This document shows, piece by piece, positions 29,610-41,189 of a stretch of DNA of 64,000 nt. Below the pieces are notes generated by a model, which made no database searches, was not told the DNA's origin, and saw nothing but the letters and a program-made list of their open reading frames with translations. The translations under genes and the position numbers were made by a program. Position 1 is the first letter of the stretch. The number at the start of each line of letters is the position of its first letter. Source of the DNA: Ailurus styani (Eukaryota > Chordata > Mammalia > Carnivora > Ailuridae); the NCBI GenBank assembly GCA_002007465.1, contig LNAC01000275.1:496001-560000 (forward strand), given 5' to 3'.

Positions 29610-29985
29610 GCCTTACATTAACCCAGAAGTCCACTTCTAGGAATTTATCCTAAAGATACACCCTCTCACATATGAAACAAAGACTGCTTACCATAGCACT
29701 GTTTATGAAAGCGAAAGAATAGAAACAAACAGGCATCTATCAGGAAGGGACTAGTTAAAATAACGAAAATTCATAGAAAGCAATGCAACTATGAAAACAT
29801 ACAGACACCTCTGTCCTAATATGAAACCATTTGCTTATATTTACATAAAGAAATTCACAAAGGACACACAAGTAAGAAAGGTGATTAGGAAAAAGGGCCT
29901 GTCAGTAATTGGGTGACTAGGGGCCAAAATGGAAGTGAAGTTTTCTACTATAAATACTTTTATTCTTATTTTTGAAACACACAGT
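29610..29985 (+). mobile_element. LINE-1 3' fragment
   Basis: AGAAGTCCACTTCTAGGAAT followed by CATAGCACTGTTTATGAAAG is the usual text of old mammalian L1 3' regions. Confidence 0.7.
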
Positions 29986-30370
29986 TATTACTCATACTTT
30001 GAAGTTAAATTTTAAATGAAGAATATACTCTAGATAACAACAATATCTGACCCATGTCATAAGCAGAAAGCTAAATGAATACAAATGCAAATAAAATAAT
30101 GTCACCATAGAGAAGAAATTAACTCTGGGAATTCTGAGAATTATTAAGAAAGTAGGATGTAAACTGGATTTTGAAGGTTGGGTACAAAGAGCCAGGAAGG
30201 AAAAGAGAAGCATGTAAAGGAAAGAATTTAAGAGTCAGAGAAAAGAACACATGAAAAGTACTAGTAGCATTAATGAACGTACCTGAATAATTCATAAAGC
30301 TAAATAAAGTTCACTGTGACAGAAGAACAGAATGGGGTTCAGATCATGATGGCATAGAAAATTTGCTCAC

Positions 30371-30580
30371 AGGACGCCTGGGTGGCTCAGTGGGTTAAGC
30401 CTCTGCTTTCGGCTCAGGTCATGATCTCAGGGTCCTGAGATCAAGTCCCCCATCAGACTCCTTGCTCAGCAGGGAGCCTGCTTCTCCCTCTGCCTCTGCC
30501 TGCTACTCTGCCTGCTTGTGCTCTCTCTCTCTCTCTGACAAATAAATAAATAAAATCTTTAAAAAAAAAGAAGAAGAAGA
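30371..30580 (+). mobile_element. CAN-SINE with (GAA)n in its tail
   Basis: Flanking AGAAAATTTGCTCAC at 30356-30370 and 30581-30595. Confidence 0.96.
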
Positions 30581-30599
30581 AGAAAATTTGCTCACTTAT

Positions 30600-31010
30600 T
30601 TGTCAAATTCATCTGTTATGTTCCAGGCAATGTTCTAGATCTTGAAGACTTACCAGTGAACAAACAGAACTCTTGCTCTCATTCTAAAGAGAGAGACAAG
30701 AGACTAAGAGATCTTTAATAATGTCAAGAAATAACAGGAAGAAAAAAACCAAACAAGCAGCAGTGCTAGTTTAGGCAAGCTAGGAAGTCTCTCTGAAGAG
30801 GTGGTATTTGAGCAGAAGCCTGGAGGAGGATGAACACACTGGGCTGTGGACCATGGGAAGGACTGTGGATTTCAAGTGGGCCACGAAGTTACTGGTAGGG
30901 GAACAGAGAACGACAAATTTTGACTTGGGTCAGATTATTCTGGCTGCCACATAGGGAACTGAATGCAGGAAGTGTACAGGAAAGGAGGGCAAGAAATTAG
31001 GAAGCTACTT
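30600..31010 (-). mobile_element. LINE-2 fragment
   Basis: GTTCCAGGCAATGTTCTAGA, then GAAGAGGTGGTATTTGAGCA and GATTATTCTGGCTGCCACAT, match reverse-strand L2 order. Confidence 0.7.
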
Positions 31011-31130
31011 CAGTGGTGGTGGTTAGAATAATCACCCCCCCAACCCCGCAAAAATGTCTGGATTTTAATCCCCAGAACTTGAGTGTGTTATACAAAAGGG
31101 ACTGTGTAATGTGCTAGAGTTTCTACTACA

Positions 31131-31321
31131 TTTTTTAAAATATTTTATTTATTTATTTGACAGAGAGAGAGACAGCGAGAGTGGGAACACAAGCAGGGCA
31201 AGTGGGAGAGGGAGAAGCAGGCTTTCCACTGAGTGGGGAGCCTGACGTGGGGCTCGATCCCAGGTCCCTGACACGACCCAAAGGCAGACGCTTAATAACT
31301 GAGCCACCCATGCGCGCCCCC
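31131..31321 (-). mobile_element. CAN-SINE, first of a stack of three
   Basis: Reverse-complement element from TTTTATTTATTTATTTGACA to the damaged head CACCCATGCGCGCCCC. Confidence 0.94.
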
Positions 31322-31489
31322 CTCTTTTTTTTTAAGATTTTTTTTATTTATTTGACAGAGAGAGATCACAAGTAGGCAGAGAGGCAGGCAGAGAAAGAGG
31401 AGGAAGCAGGCTCCCCACTGAGCAGAGAGTGGGATCACGACCTGAGCCAAAGGCAGAGGCTTTAACCCACTGAGCCACCCAGGTGCCCC
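31322..31489 (-). mobile_element. CAN-SINE, second of the stack
   Basis: Younger copy ending CCACCCAGGTGCCCCC. Both ends are bordered by CCCCCTCTTTTTTT. Confidence 0.93.
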
Positions 31490-31567
31490 CCTCTTTTTTT
31501 TTTTTTAAGAGTTTATTTATTTGACAGAATGAGGGAATATAAGCAGGGTGAGTGAGAGAGGGGGAAG
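31490..31567 (-). mobile_element. CAN-SINE tail fragment, third of the stack
   Basis: Only tail and part of the CT-rich region (TTTATTTATTTGACAGAATG), ending at TTTCTACTA, which also occurs left of the stack. Confidence 0.85.
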
Positions 31568-31724
31568 TTTCTACTATATTTTAGGGTACTGAGCTTTGAT
31601 GGGGAGATTATTCTGCACTGTCCAAGTGACCCTAGTCTAATCATGGGAGTGTTTAGAAGCATCTGCTGTTGCCAGCTTTGAAGACTGGTGGAGGGGGCGT
31701 GGACAAACTAAAGAATACGAGAAT

Positions 31725-31844
31725 GGGGGTGCCTGGCTGGCTCAGTCAGTGGAGTGTGCAGACTCTTGATCTCAGGGTTGTGAGTTCAGGCCCCATATTG
31801 GATGTACAGATCACTTAAAAATAAAATCTTATAAAAAAAAAAAA
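31725..31844 (+). mobile_element. Short old CAN-SINE
   Basis: Head and middle (GGTGCCTGGCTGGCTCAGTC) without CT-rich region, then AAAATCTTAT and poly(A). Confidence 0.88.
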
Positions 31845-32040
31845 AATGAGAACAGCCCTCAGCAGAAAGTCAGCAAGAAACAGGATCTCAGTCCTCCAAC
31901 CACAAGGAATTATCCAGTTCTGTGCAACATCCCAAATAAGCAAGGAAACAGGTTCTCTCTTAGAGCCTCTAGAATATAACACGGTTGACAAACTGGTTTT
32001 AATCCAGTGAGACACATACTGGCTTTCTAACCTACAGAAC

Positions 32041-32071
32041 TGTAAAAAAAAAAAAGAAAGAAAGAAAGAAA
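32041..32071. repeat. A-rich (GAAA)n tract
   Basis: Poly(A) followed by four GAAA units, inside the LTR remnant 31035-32135. Confidence 0.8.
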
Positions 32072-32405
32072 AATTAATTTGTCTTAACTCACTAAATTTG
32101 TGGTAATTTGCTACGACAGCAAGAGGAAACACGCGGTCAGGGCAAGAAAAGATAAGGAACTTCTACTAGGGTAGTAGCTGTGGGAAGGTTATGGCCAAGA
32201 AAGATGCCAAGGGGTAGGTGCATGGCAAGGTACTAAAGAACTTTTATCAATGATGTTACCAAGATCGGAGATGACTCTGTAAAGCTGTAACTGCAGTAAG
32301 AGAAGCTAAGTAGCCTACGAGAACTAGCCCAACAGAACTGCTGGAGGCAGGGGGTCCTCTACCCTCAGTACACACACAGAATGTCCAGCACAACCGTGCA
32401 CTCTT

Positions 32406-32603
32406 TTTTTTTTTTGAAGATTTTATTTATTTATTTGACAGAGAGAGACACAGTGAAGAGAGGGAACACAAGCAGGGGGAGTGGGAGAGGGAGAAGCAGC
32501 CTCCCCACTGAGCAAGGAGCCCTATGTGGGGCTCAATCCCAGGACTCTGGGATCATGACCTGAGCCAAAGGCAGACGCTTAATGACTGAGCCACCCAGGC
32601 GCC
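32406..32603 (-). mobile_element. CAN-SINE, sense to BARD1
   Basis: Flanking CGTGCACTCTT at 32395-32405 and 32610-32620. Confidence 0.95.
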
Positions 32604-32999
32604 GGCAAACGTGCACTCTTAAAAACTGACTGGATTAATGGAAATGGCAAGTCTACCAGGACGCTTTGGGGAAAAACAACAACAAAAATCTGCCTTTGAC
32701 AGCAAAAACCTGTACAGCCCCTGATCTGGCTTGGTTGCCTGAAAGGTCATCAGGTCTCCATTCCAATCAGCCACAATAACTCTTTCCTCTTCCCCTGCTC
32801 CTTGTTCCATTTTTAGTATTTGAACTTCAGAGCCACCTCAAATCTTTTCCTAAAGTAGGTGGGCACAAAACATAACTGAGATAGCACAATCAGAATATGT
32901 GGTTTTCTAGTACACACAGATCATTCATTATTGCCTGCAAGTGAGAAAATCAGGGCAGAAAAGGAAATGAATACTATTTATAAAAAGATAAATATCCTG

Positions 33000-33237
33000 G
33001 GGCGCCTGGGTGGCTCAGTGGGTTAAAGCCGCTGCCTTCGGCTCAGGTCATGATCCCAGGGTCCTGGGATCGAGGCCCACATCGGGCTCTCTGCTCAGCG
33101 GGGAGCCTGCTTCCTCCTCTCTCCTCTCTCTCTGCCTACTTGTAATCTCTCTCTCTATGTCAAATGAATAAATAAAATCTTTAAAAAAAAAAAAAAAAGA
33201 AAAGAAAAATAAAATAAAATAAAATAAAATAAAATAA
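33000..33237 (+). mobile_element. Young CAN-SINE with (AAAAT)n tail
   Basis: Flanking 18-base repeat AAAAAGATAAATATCCTG at 32982-32999 and 33238-33255. Confidence 0.97.
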
Positions 33238-33605
33238 AAAAAGATAAATATCCTGAAAAAACCACTGGATTTTCCTCCCCCCAAGTATTTGTTCTATTAA
33301 AATCAACCTGGGTGGACGGTTTACATTCAACTCAACAAATTTTTAAAAGACTGCATCTTTATTAAATAGTGACTTAAAAAACAACAGAAGTCAGTTAGCT
33401 TTTCTTAAAAGTACTATATCAAAATCTGCCAACTAATCACAGGAACAGTATTTGCTAAAGTTCAAAAGAATCAAATGGGTAATTTTAATACTGGCAAGAG
33501 TCTTCCTAGATAAACTAATAATCCTTCAATGGAGAAAATTTACAAGATAGCATCATTTTTCCCCCCCAGTCTTAAGATTCTGTGTCTTTTTTCCATTGCT
33601 GAGGC

Positions 33606-33786
33606 CAAGGGTAGGCAAACTAGGGCCTACAGGCCAGACACATGATTTTATATGTCAAGTTTTATTGGTTTACATATTGTCTATGGCTACTTTTGAACTA
33701 CGGGCAGACAGGAATAATTATAGAGACTTTATGGCCCACGAAGCTGAAAATACCTACTCTGCCCCTTTAAGAAAGAGTTTATCAAA
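33606..33786 (+). mobile_element. Small hAT-type DNA transposon remnant
   Basis: Begins CAAGGGTAGGCAAACTAGGG and ends near CCCCTTTAAGAAAGAGTTTA, like the short non-autonomous hAT elements with CAGGGGT-GGCAAACT ends. No transposase. Confidence 0.6.
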
Positions 33787-34280
33787 ACGTGGCCTAGCTC
33801 CTAGAGATCTTCATTAGTAAAGATAAATTATTATTATGCTTAAAAGAAAAATTCTCTACCAATGAAAACGGAGGCTTGCCTGGTGGACTGAAAATAATTA
33901 CCAGAAAGCAAAACATAGAAACTAAAGCAATCTACTTTCTTATGCATTAGTCAGAAAAGTGAAAAAATTACTATTATGCTAGCTACTTATGTCTAATGAA
34001 GCATTTATAGCATTATAAAGTTAAGATTATAATAGCTTATGGGCATATATATTAAATATGTAACAAGCAGGGAAAAAAATATAGTCTGATTTTTTAAATT
34101 ACTGCTTTGCAAAAAATAAAGTATAACCGGGACAAATTCTAAAAATTCAAGCTGTTCAAAGGATATATGTCTGGAGAAACTAGCAGTTTCCCTCCTCCCT
34201 GGTATCAGATATAGAGTATTCTATATTCACCATTTATTAGAATATAAAGCAAGGAAAAATAAAAAAAAATAAAACCCTAG

Positions 34281-34502
34281 GGGGTGCCTGGGTGGCTCAA
34301 TCCATTAAGCGTCTCCCTTCGGCTCAGGTCATGATCCTGGGGTCCTGGGATCAAGAGCCCCCGCATCGGGCTCCCTGCTCAGTGGGAAGCCTGCTTCTCC
34401 CTTTTCTCCCTACTCCTCCTCTCTCTCCCTATCTGTCTCTCTCAAATAAATAAAATCTTTAAAAAAAGATTTTTAAATAAATAAAATAAAATAAAATAAA
34501 TT
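34281..34502 (+). mobile_element. CAN-SINE, first insertion at an AAAACCCTA site
   Basis: Left flank AAAACCCTA; the right flank after the tail is again AAAAACCCTA. Confidence 0.94.
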
Positions 34503-34518
34503 TAAAAAACCCTAACAG

Positions 34519-34723
34519 GGCGCCTGGGTGGCTCAGTGGGTTAAAGCCGCTGCCTTCGGCTCAGGTCATGATCCCAGGGTCCTGGGATCGAGGCCCACAT
34601 CAGGCTCTCTGCTCAGCGGGGAGCCTGCTTCCTCCTCTCTCCTCTCTCTGCCTGCCTCTCTGCCTACTTGTAATCTCTCTCTCTGTGTCAAATGAATAAA
34701 TAAAATCTTTAAAAAAAAAAAAA
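34519..34723 (+). mobile_element. CAN-SINE, second insertion at the same site
   Basis: Flanking AAAAAACCCTAACAG ending at 34518 and 34738. It lies immediately after the previous SINE. Confidence 0.96.
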
Positions 34724-35745
34724 AAAAAACCCTAACAGTTGGTGAAACTCCTTTTTATGCTTTTCCCTTTCTCCACAGAAAAATATAGGAAGGCCTGGAC
34801 TCAATGTCTACTCCACGTTCTTCCCAGATATTTCATGTTGCCTAACAGCCGTATGTTTGGGGGTCTCCAATGGCTTCCAGATCTCTCAAAGTTCTCTATC
34901 CATGCAAAAGACTCAAGGATTTCCTGGTGAATTTACTAACAGATCATAAAAGCTACCCTAACTCAGTCCTAAGCTCTCTCATATTTTATTTTGATAACAC
35001 TTGCATGAAATCACAAAGTCTATGAAGCTAGGGTGCTAACAGCTGCCCATATGTGCAGTTCTTGAGTCAGTTGCAAAGATGAACCCTTGCAAGTGTATCT
35101 CGTGCCTGGCAAACGGGCTAGGTTCCCAGAAACTCACACTACCACACCTCCAGTGTTAAGGCAGTAAATAAAGAGAGGTAACTTTAATGAATGGGCTAGT
35201 AAAAGAAATGGCTGGCGGTGGGAAACAGACAAACTCCCTCATGGTCAACCACGGAGCCATTTCTGAGAGTCAAATTTCCAGGTCATTGGGAAAATGTACA
35301 GACCACATCTTTCAACCCTGCAAATTCTGGCAGAGCCCACGACAAGCATCCGACACACAGAAGTCCTAGCTCTCTGGCTAGGTAAAGATGTGCTGCCAGC
35401 CCTAACTTGGCAATTGTCTATATTCATAAAACAGGAGAACACGGTGAAAACTGAACAAAACCATTAAGGAATAGACAAATGAAAGCCCTTGACAAAGCAG
35501 AAGCTGAAATATTGAAATATTCGTTTTTTCTTACAAGATCATGCTCCTCAGGTCCAGGGGCCCCTGCTCTGCTCTAACCAAGGTGGGGATGCCGTCCCTA
35601 TGAATTTTCTTCTCCGGTTCAATGGAAGTATCACCTGTGGAAGGCTAATTATCCTAGTCATCTGCTGTCATTGTTCATAAGCCCTGCAGAAATTGCTTTA
35701 TGGCTGGTCTCATCCCCAAATTGTATTTCGGGGTAAGCATCCTAC

Positions 35746-36680
35746 CTTAATTGAAGCAAGATGAAGCAGGGTCTCTCCTCTATGATTTCTTTTCACAGCC
35801 AGAAGGCCAGGGGGTGACAGCTTCGCTGCTGAGGGGCTAGACATCATCCGTCTGTAACCCGAGCTGTTCAGGGCAGGAGGCAGTGTACCTGCGGAGAGGC
35901 TCGTGGACTCGTCTAATACGTTACTGGTTTTCCTCCTTAAAGTGTCACCAACTTTGCGTTTCCTTGAGGGTGGTGAGGAGCAGCCAGGCAATGGTTTGCT
36001 ACCTGAAAGCACCATGTGCTGTCTGCTAGTGCCAGGAATGTCGCTCCTGCATCGCTTAGGGACGGGACTGGACCGCCTGCCGCGATGGCCACGTCGCCCA
36101 CAGGGACCTGACGGCCGAGGAGTCTCACAGAGATCCTTCTTGGGAGTCACGTCTTCATTCCTGCCCTCCGTTTCTGGAGATTCTATGTGGTCGGCCAATG
36201 GTAAAGAGACTTCAGCGAAGCTGCTACAGCCCTGGGATTCCGCGACCGAGCCACTGGCGAGTAAGTCGATCTCACCGTTCGTGGGAGGACTGGCGATAAC
36301 AGACGGCTGGCTGCAGAAAGACACCAGCTTCTCCTTAAACTCCTCCTTGCAGTCAAGTTCGCCATCTTCTTTTTCTGCGTCTAAGTTCCATCCGTGGTTG
36401 ATTTCAGCTAAAGTTTTCTTTTTTTGTTTTTTTCCAGATCTTGTAGAACTCTTTTTAGGCCTCTCGGAAACACCTGTTGGAGGACTTTCAGAAACAAAGT
36501 CGTATATGGAGGCCTGCCGAGCATTCTCATCTTTCGCCACTTGAGGATGGGTTTGCACCGAAACTTTACTCATAACATATCTCACCTTCTTACTTCGAGG
36601 ACTAAACCACATTTTTATGGAATTCCTCTTATTTTCTGCATCACTAAATAAATTTTCCCTAGATGTATCTTCTTTCAAAC
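35746..36680 (-). CDS. BARD1: BARD1 exon 4 (central linker, RAD51-contact segment, start of ankyrin region)
   Basis: This largest exon has 935 bases (two bases, then 311 codons) and is open throughout. It begins [20 protein letters not shown]. Residues equivalent to human Phe133, Asp135 and Ala136, reported as RAD51 contacts, are kept (NLFSDA). [15 protein letters not shown] follows, then a basic stretch ([15 protein letters not shown]) of nuclear-localisation type, then an acidic Ser/Pro-rich disordered linker. The end, [17 protein letters not shown], enters the first ankyrin repeat. The acceptor is CCTTTTTTTCTATCAG and the donor is AAG|GTAGG. It is 15 bases (five codons) shorter than the human exon and is the fastest-changing part of the protein. 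The open frame runs on to 35710, but those last codons lie past the donor and are intronic. Confidence 0.97.
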
Positions 36681-36799
36681 CTGATAGAAAAAAAGGAAAA
36701 GAAATCTGTTACATGAACTTCATCTCCCCCATCTTGAGCTCCCAAAGAACTGAGTTTTTAGTTCTCCTAAGCTGTATCACATTTCTGTACCTCTTTCTC

Positions 36800-37010
36800 C
36801 CAACCTAGACTATGAGCTCCTTGGGAGCAGATATTCACTTACTGAACAAATGTTTACAGAATCCTACTTTAATTCCAGACAACATTCTAGGGACTGGGGA
36901 TACAACAGAGAACAAAACATGGAACTTAAATTCCACTGGGGATGGGCAGAATAAACAAATAAATAAGTAGGACATACAGCATGTTGGTGGTAATAAGAGG
37001 CATGGAGATA
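36800..37010 (-). mobile_element. LINE-2 fragment next to exon 4
   Basis: ACAACATTCTAGGGACTGGG and CAACAGAGAACAAAACATGG are the reverse complement of the L2 3' end. It begins about 120 bases upstream of exon 4 in gene sense. Confidence 0.6.
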
Positions 37011-37339
37011 AGATATACTGGATTGACAGGCACGCAGGCAGATGTGGGATTTAATAAGCAGTAGTCAAAAAAATTTAAGACTTGTAAATGATGTCTAATT
37101 TTTTAAAAAGACTTCTGGAAAACAATGAACACACTACAATAATCAATAATTAACTACAAAAATCAACAATTCATTACATGGCCAAATGAAAGGAAAACCA
37201 TATGATTTTGTCAACAGATATGGGGGAAAAAAAGACAAAATCCAATATACACTTATGATTTTAAAAAAGAATCAGCAAGTTAGGGATAGAAAGGAATTCT
37301 TCAACCTGATGAAAGGCATCTACCAAAATACAGAGTTAT

Positions 37340-37523
37340 GGGCGCCTGGGTGGCTCAGTGGGTTGAAGCCTCTGCCTTCAGCTCAGGTCATGATCTCAGG
37401 GTCCTGGGATCGAGGCCCGCATCGGGCTCCCTACTCAGCGGGGAGCCTGCTTCCTCCTCTCTCTCTGCCTGCTTGTGATCTCTCTTTCTGTGTCAAATAA
37501 ATAAATAAAATCGTTAAAAAAAA
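37340..37523 (+). mobile_element. CAN-SINE inside L1 ORF2 remnant
   Basis: Flanking AAAATACAGAG on both sides. Confidence 0.96.
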
Positions 37524-37793
37524 AATACAGAGCTACTATCCTCCTTAATAACAAAGGACTGCAACTACCCTTTTGTTCCTACTATCAAGAACAAGGCAAA
37601 GATGTCTGTTCTCACCACTTCTATTCAACAACATACTGAAAGGTCTAGATAGCACACTGAAGTAAGAAAAAGATATAAAAATTAATTAAAAAAACATTTT
37701 TAAAGATATAAGAAGCATAGAGATTTTACAGGAAGACATTAAACTGTATCTATTTACAAGTGACTTGTATCACTATAAAGAATATCCCAAAGA

Positions 37794-38000
37794 GGGTGCC
37801 TGGGTGGCTCAGTGGGTTAAAGCCTCTGCTTTTGGCTCAGGTCATGATCTCAGCATCCTGGGATCGAGGCCGGCATCGGGCTCTCTGTTCAGCAGGGAGC
37901 CTGCTTCCTCCTCTCCGTCTCTCTGCCTGCCTCTCTGCCTACTTGTAATCTCTCTCTCTGTGTCAGGTAAATAAATAAAATCTTTAAAAAAAAAAAAAAA
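37794..38000 (+). mobile_element. CAN-SINE inside L1 ORF2 remnant
   Basis: Perfect flanking AAAGAATATCCCAAAGA at 37777-37793 and 38001-38017. Confidence 0.97.
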
Positions 38001-39394
38001 AAAGAATATCCCAAAGAAACTTTTTTTTTTTAATTTAATGAAACAAGTAACTTTAACTTACCTAGGTCATAGAATACAAAGTCAATATACCAAGTTCAAC
38101 TTCAACTATATTTCTATATAATAACAATTAACAAATGCAGAATGAAAAATTTTTTAAAAATTGGTAGTATTTATAATAGTGCAAAAAAACAAAGTACTTA
38201 ATGAAAATCTAATAAAGTACATACAAGTTATGAAAATTATAAAATTATATATATATAAAATTATAAAACACTGTTCATGAATAGGAAGACTCAAAATTGC
38301 TAAGATGCCAATTTTCCCTGAGAGATCTACACACTATAATATAATCCGATGAACACTCCAGGCTGATTCTAAAACGTGCATGAGAAAAAAAAAATGTACA
38401 TGAGAAAGCAAAGAACTATAATATGGAAAACAAAAGACCTAGAATAGCCAAATCAACACTGAAGAAGAACAAAACTGAAGGACTCACATTACCTAACTTC
38501 AACAGACTTCAGACAAAATGAATCTAGGGGATTAAAGACAACAGTCACAATTCTCTAGGTCCATCTAATAATATAACTTTAAGTTATGTAAACCAGAATG
38601 GGAATGAATGAACTACAACTACGTACTCAAATATATTCTTGAGCAAAAGAAGCCAGATACAAAAGAATGTATAAAAACAGCTAAAACGAATCTGATGTGT
38701 TAAGTCAAACAGTGATTATCCAATAACCATGGGGAAAGGAGTTAGTGACTGAAAAGGGGCAACAAGAGGGGCTTCCAGAATATTGTTGATCCTTCCGGGT
38801 CAGTTCAGTTTATGAAAATTCATCAAGCTATACAGTTATAATGTGTATACTATAAGAATTTTTTAACTTTGTTAATAATCAGATGTTAAAACACAAGCAT
38901 TCAGTAGAGTTTAAAAAGGAAAAGAATCCCTGCTCTAAGTAGACCAGGTGCCACATTGTGTGGGTGAGTATTCTTGTACAAACACCTTGCTGCGTTAGCT
39001 AAGGTCATCCAGGAAGGTCTCTCTGCAAAGCTCACTTCCAAGTTGAGACCTCGCGACAAATGACAAAAGGGAAACAGCCACATAAGGATCTAGGAAGTGG
39101 TTCCCAAGTAGAAGGAAGAGCAAGTACCAAGGTCCTAAGTTGGAAATGAGTTTAGCACATTAAATGGACAGAAAGCCACTGTGGCTCGAGTGTGGAGAAG
39201 GAGCAGAAAATGGAATCCAAGAAGTAAGGAGAACCGTTCTATAAAGAGCTCAGCCTCAAGTGTTACTACTGGTGTTTCTCATTCCATCCACCTCTGAAGT
39301 GGGAGGACTTGAGACTTCTCCATCTACGGTCACTCCCTTGGTAACCTTACATCCATCTATCTACCTATAGATATTCAACAACTTCAGATGTGTA

Positions 39395-39900
39395 TGTAGA
39401 GCCCAGACCTCTTCCATGAACTCCAGACTAATATTCAACTGCCTACTAAAGTGCTCTTGCATGCAAGTCTACTCCTAATAAGTATCTCACACTGAACATG
39501 ACCAAAACTGAGCTCCTGATCCCCATTCTCCCAAACCTGCTCCCCCTACAGTTGTTCCCATCTCAGGAAATGACACATCATCAATCTAGCAGCTCAGGAC
39601 AAACACCTTAGACTCAAACTTGGCTCTGTCTCTTTCATATCTTATATTCAAAATGCAAGTTCTATAGTTCTACCTTCAAGATACATCCAAAATCTGACCA
39701 CTTCTTACTGCCTCCATTCCTGCCGGCATGGTGTAAGACACCACCATCTTGCACTAGGTTATTCTAAGAACTTCCTAAATCATCTCTCTGATTATGTACT
39801 GACTTTCTCCCCCACAAGTGTATTCTCAACACGGCAGTCAGTGATCCTTTTATAACTGGCCAAATCATGTGACTAAAACCTTCCAGACTTCCACTCTGAC
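39395..39900 (+). mobile_element. LINE-2 fragment, well preserved
   Basis: GAACATGACCAAAACTGAGC, TTGGCTCTGTCTCTTTCATA, CAAAATCTGACCACTTCTTA and GTGTATTCTCAACACGGCAG occur in L2 order. Confidence 0.8.
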
Positions 39901-40284
39901 TTAAAATTTACAGAATTTGGTGATGAAGTGAATACAAGACAGTGGCAGTGACAAAGATAATGAGATGATTCACATGTTTCTGGCTTACACCACTGAAGCC
40001 ACGTAGAAGCACTGACGTGGGGCACACAAGCCCCAGGAACCCTGAGAAACCTGTATGTTTCTGCAGGGCACGCCAAAAAGGCAACGCCCTGGCTGCTCTT
40101 TAGCCGGGCCACTTCTCAGGACTGTGTTTGCAGCAAGCCTAAGGGAGGTGGTAGTGTCTCCCTGTGGGAGAAAAAAAGCAAGCCTATTTCTGCTTACTAT
40201 GAAAAGTCAATTCCCCAAGGTTAGAGTTCATTTCCTGTATTGCAACCCACTCGGTGTGCAGGGGTCCATGCTGAGGCCTTTGCC

Positions 40285-40830
40285 AATTATGATCAAAGAT
40301 GAAAAATTGCTAAATAAAATATTAGCAAATCAAATCCAGGAATTTCAAAGGCAGTATGGTAAGGTATTTGCAAATTTTAAATGTATATACCCTTTCGCAA
40401 AGCAATTTCACTTCTAGTTCTCTTTCTTACCAAATACAGAAAATATCCACACATGTACCTGCAAACATAAATGTGTGAGAATGTTTACTGCAGCAGTGTT
40501 TGCAATAGCATAAATTAGGAAAAAAAAATCAGTGTTCATCAGTCAGCAATCAGTTAACTATGGAGCATTTAGACTACAAAATCTTATGTGGTCACTGACA
40601 ACCCAAAGATCTACAAGACACTTTTAAGTGCAGCACAATCCCATTTATGTTCTAAAAGTTCTATTGCATTTATGTCCTAGTATTTTCATAAATTAATAAA
40701 AGAAAAAGGAGAAAGTTAAACAATGAAAACAGTACCTCTGTAAAAGAAAGGGATTTTCTACTTTTCAGCTGAGGGAAAAGGGCAGAGGAAGACTTTCACA
40801 CTTTATATACACTTTTATATTGCTTACTCG
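40285..40830 (+). mobile_element. LINE-1 fragments (ORF2 and 3' region)
   Basis: TAAATAAAATATTAGCAAAT resembles L1 ORF2. It is followed by CAATTTCACTTCTAGTTCTC and GTTTACTGCAGCAGTGTTTG of the L1 3' region. Confidence 0.65.
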
Positions 40831-41189
40831 GTTGTAAAAAAGAATGCTCTTTTATTTCTTATGTAAATTAAACAAACAGAAAACAAAACTTGTTTAAGGT
40901 TATAAACTTGGTTCCTGAAAGACCTGGGATTTGAACTCACAGTTATTTTTACTAAATAAACATTCAAACTTTTCACTAAGTACACCCTACATGCGATATC
41001 ATAATGTAAGAAAATATATTTGGTCCTCATCTATGGCTTCTGATACAGAGGTGCAAAAACCCTAGTAATTTCCTAGAGAATCCATAGGGGCATCTTTTGT
41101 TATAAGTATTTAGTCACTTTCCAGTGCCTAGAATAGTTCCAGAGTAAGAAAGAAGAGATGAGTGTCTTCTCTTGTTTATCACAGCTTCT

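Larger units (their letters stand above)
31035..32135 (+). mobile_element. MaLR-type LTR remnant with several SINEs
   Basis: AATGTCTGGATTTTAATCCC at the left, GTGACCCTAGTCTAATCATG in the middle and GGTAATTTGCTACGACAGCA at the right follow LTR order around a stack of three SINEs and one further short SINE. Confidence 0.5.
26167..35745 (-). other. BARD1: BARD1 intron 4
   Basis: 26167-29600 is free of CAN-SINEs and shows only a (CA)n tract. It is followed by an L1 3' fragment (29610-29980), a SINE (30371-30580), an L2 remnant on minus (30600-31010), an LTR remnant carrying a stack of SINEs (31035-32135), further SINEs (32406, 33000, 34281 and 34519) and a small hAT element (33606-33786). From 34739 to 35745 I see no assignable feature. 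Confidence 0.9.
37170..38870 (+). mobile_element. LINE-1 remnant, ORF2 3' part and 3' UTR
   Basis: Decayed reverse-transcriptase-region sequence (AGGCAAAGATGTCTGTTCTC, CACCACTTCTATTCAACAAC) leads to 3' UTR-like sequence with AAAATTCATCAAGCTATACA. Two SINEs are inserted at 37340 and 37794. Frameshifts and stops throughout. Confidence 0.8.

Noticed and set aside
35710..35745. Extension of the exon 4 frame beyond codon SIK
   Set aside because: The sequence past 35746 begins GTAGG, a splice donor, and exon 5 continues the ankyrin repeat in frame.
35903..36544. Plus-strand open frame of 213 codons
   Set aside because: It is the antisense shadow of BARD1 exon 4; no domain and no plus-strand gene structure.
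40055..40417. Plus-strand frame of 120 codons in intron 3
   Set aside because: Runs into L1-derived sequence; no domain.
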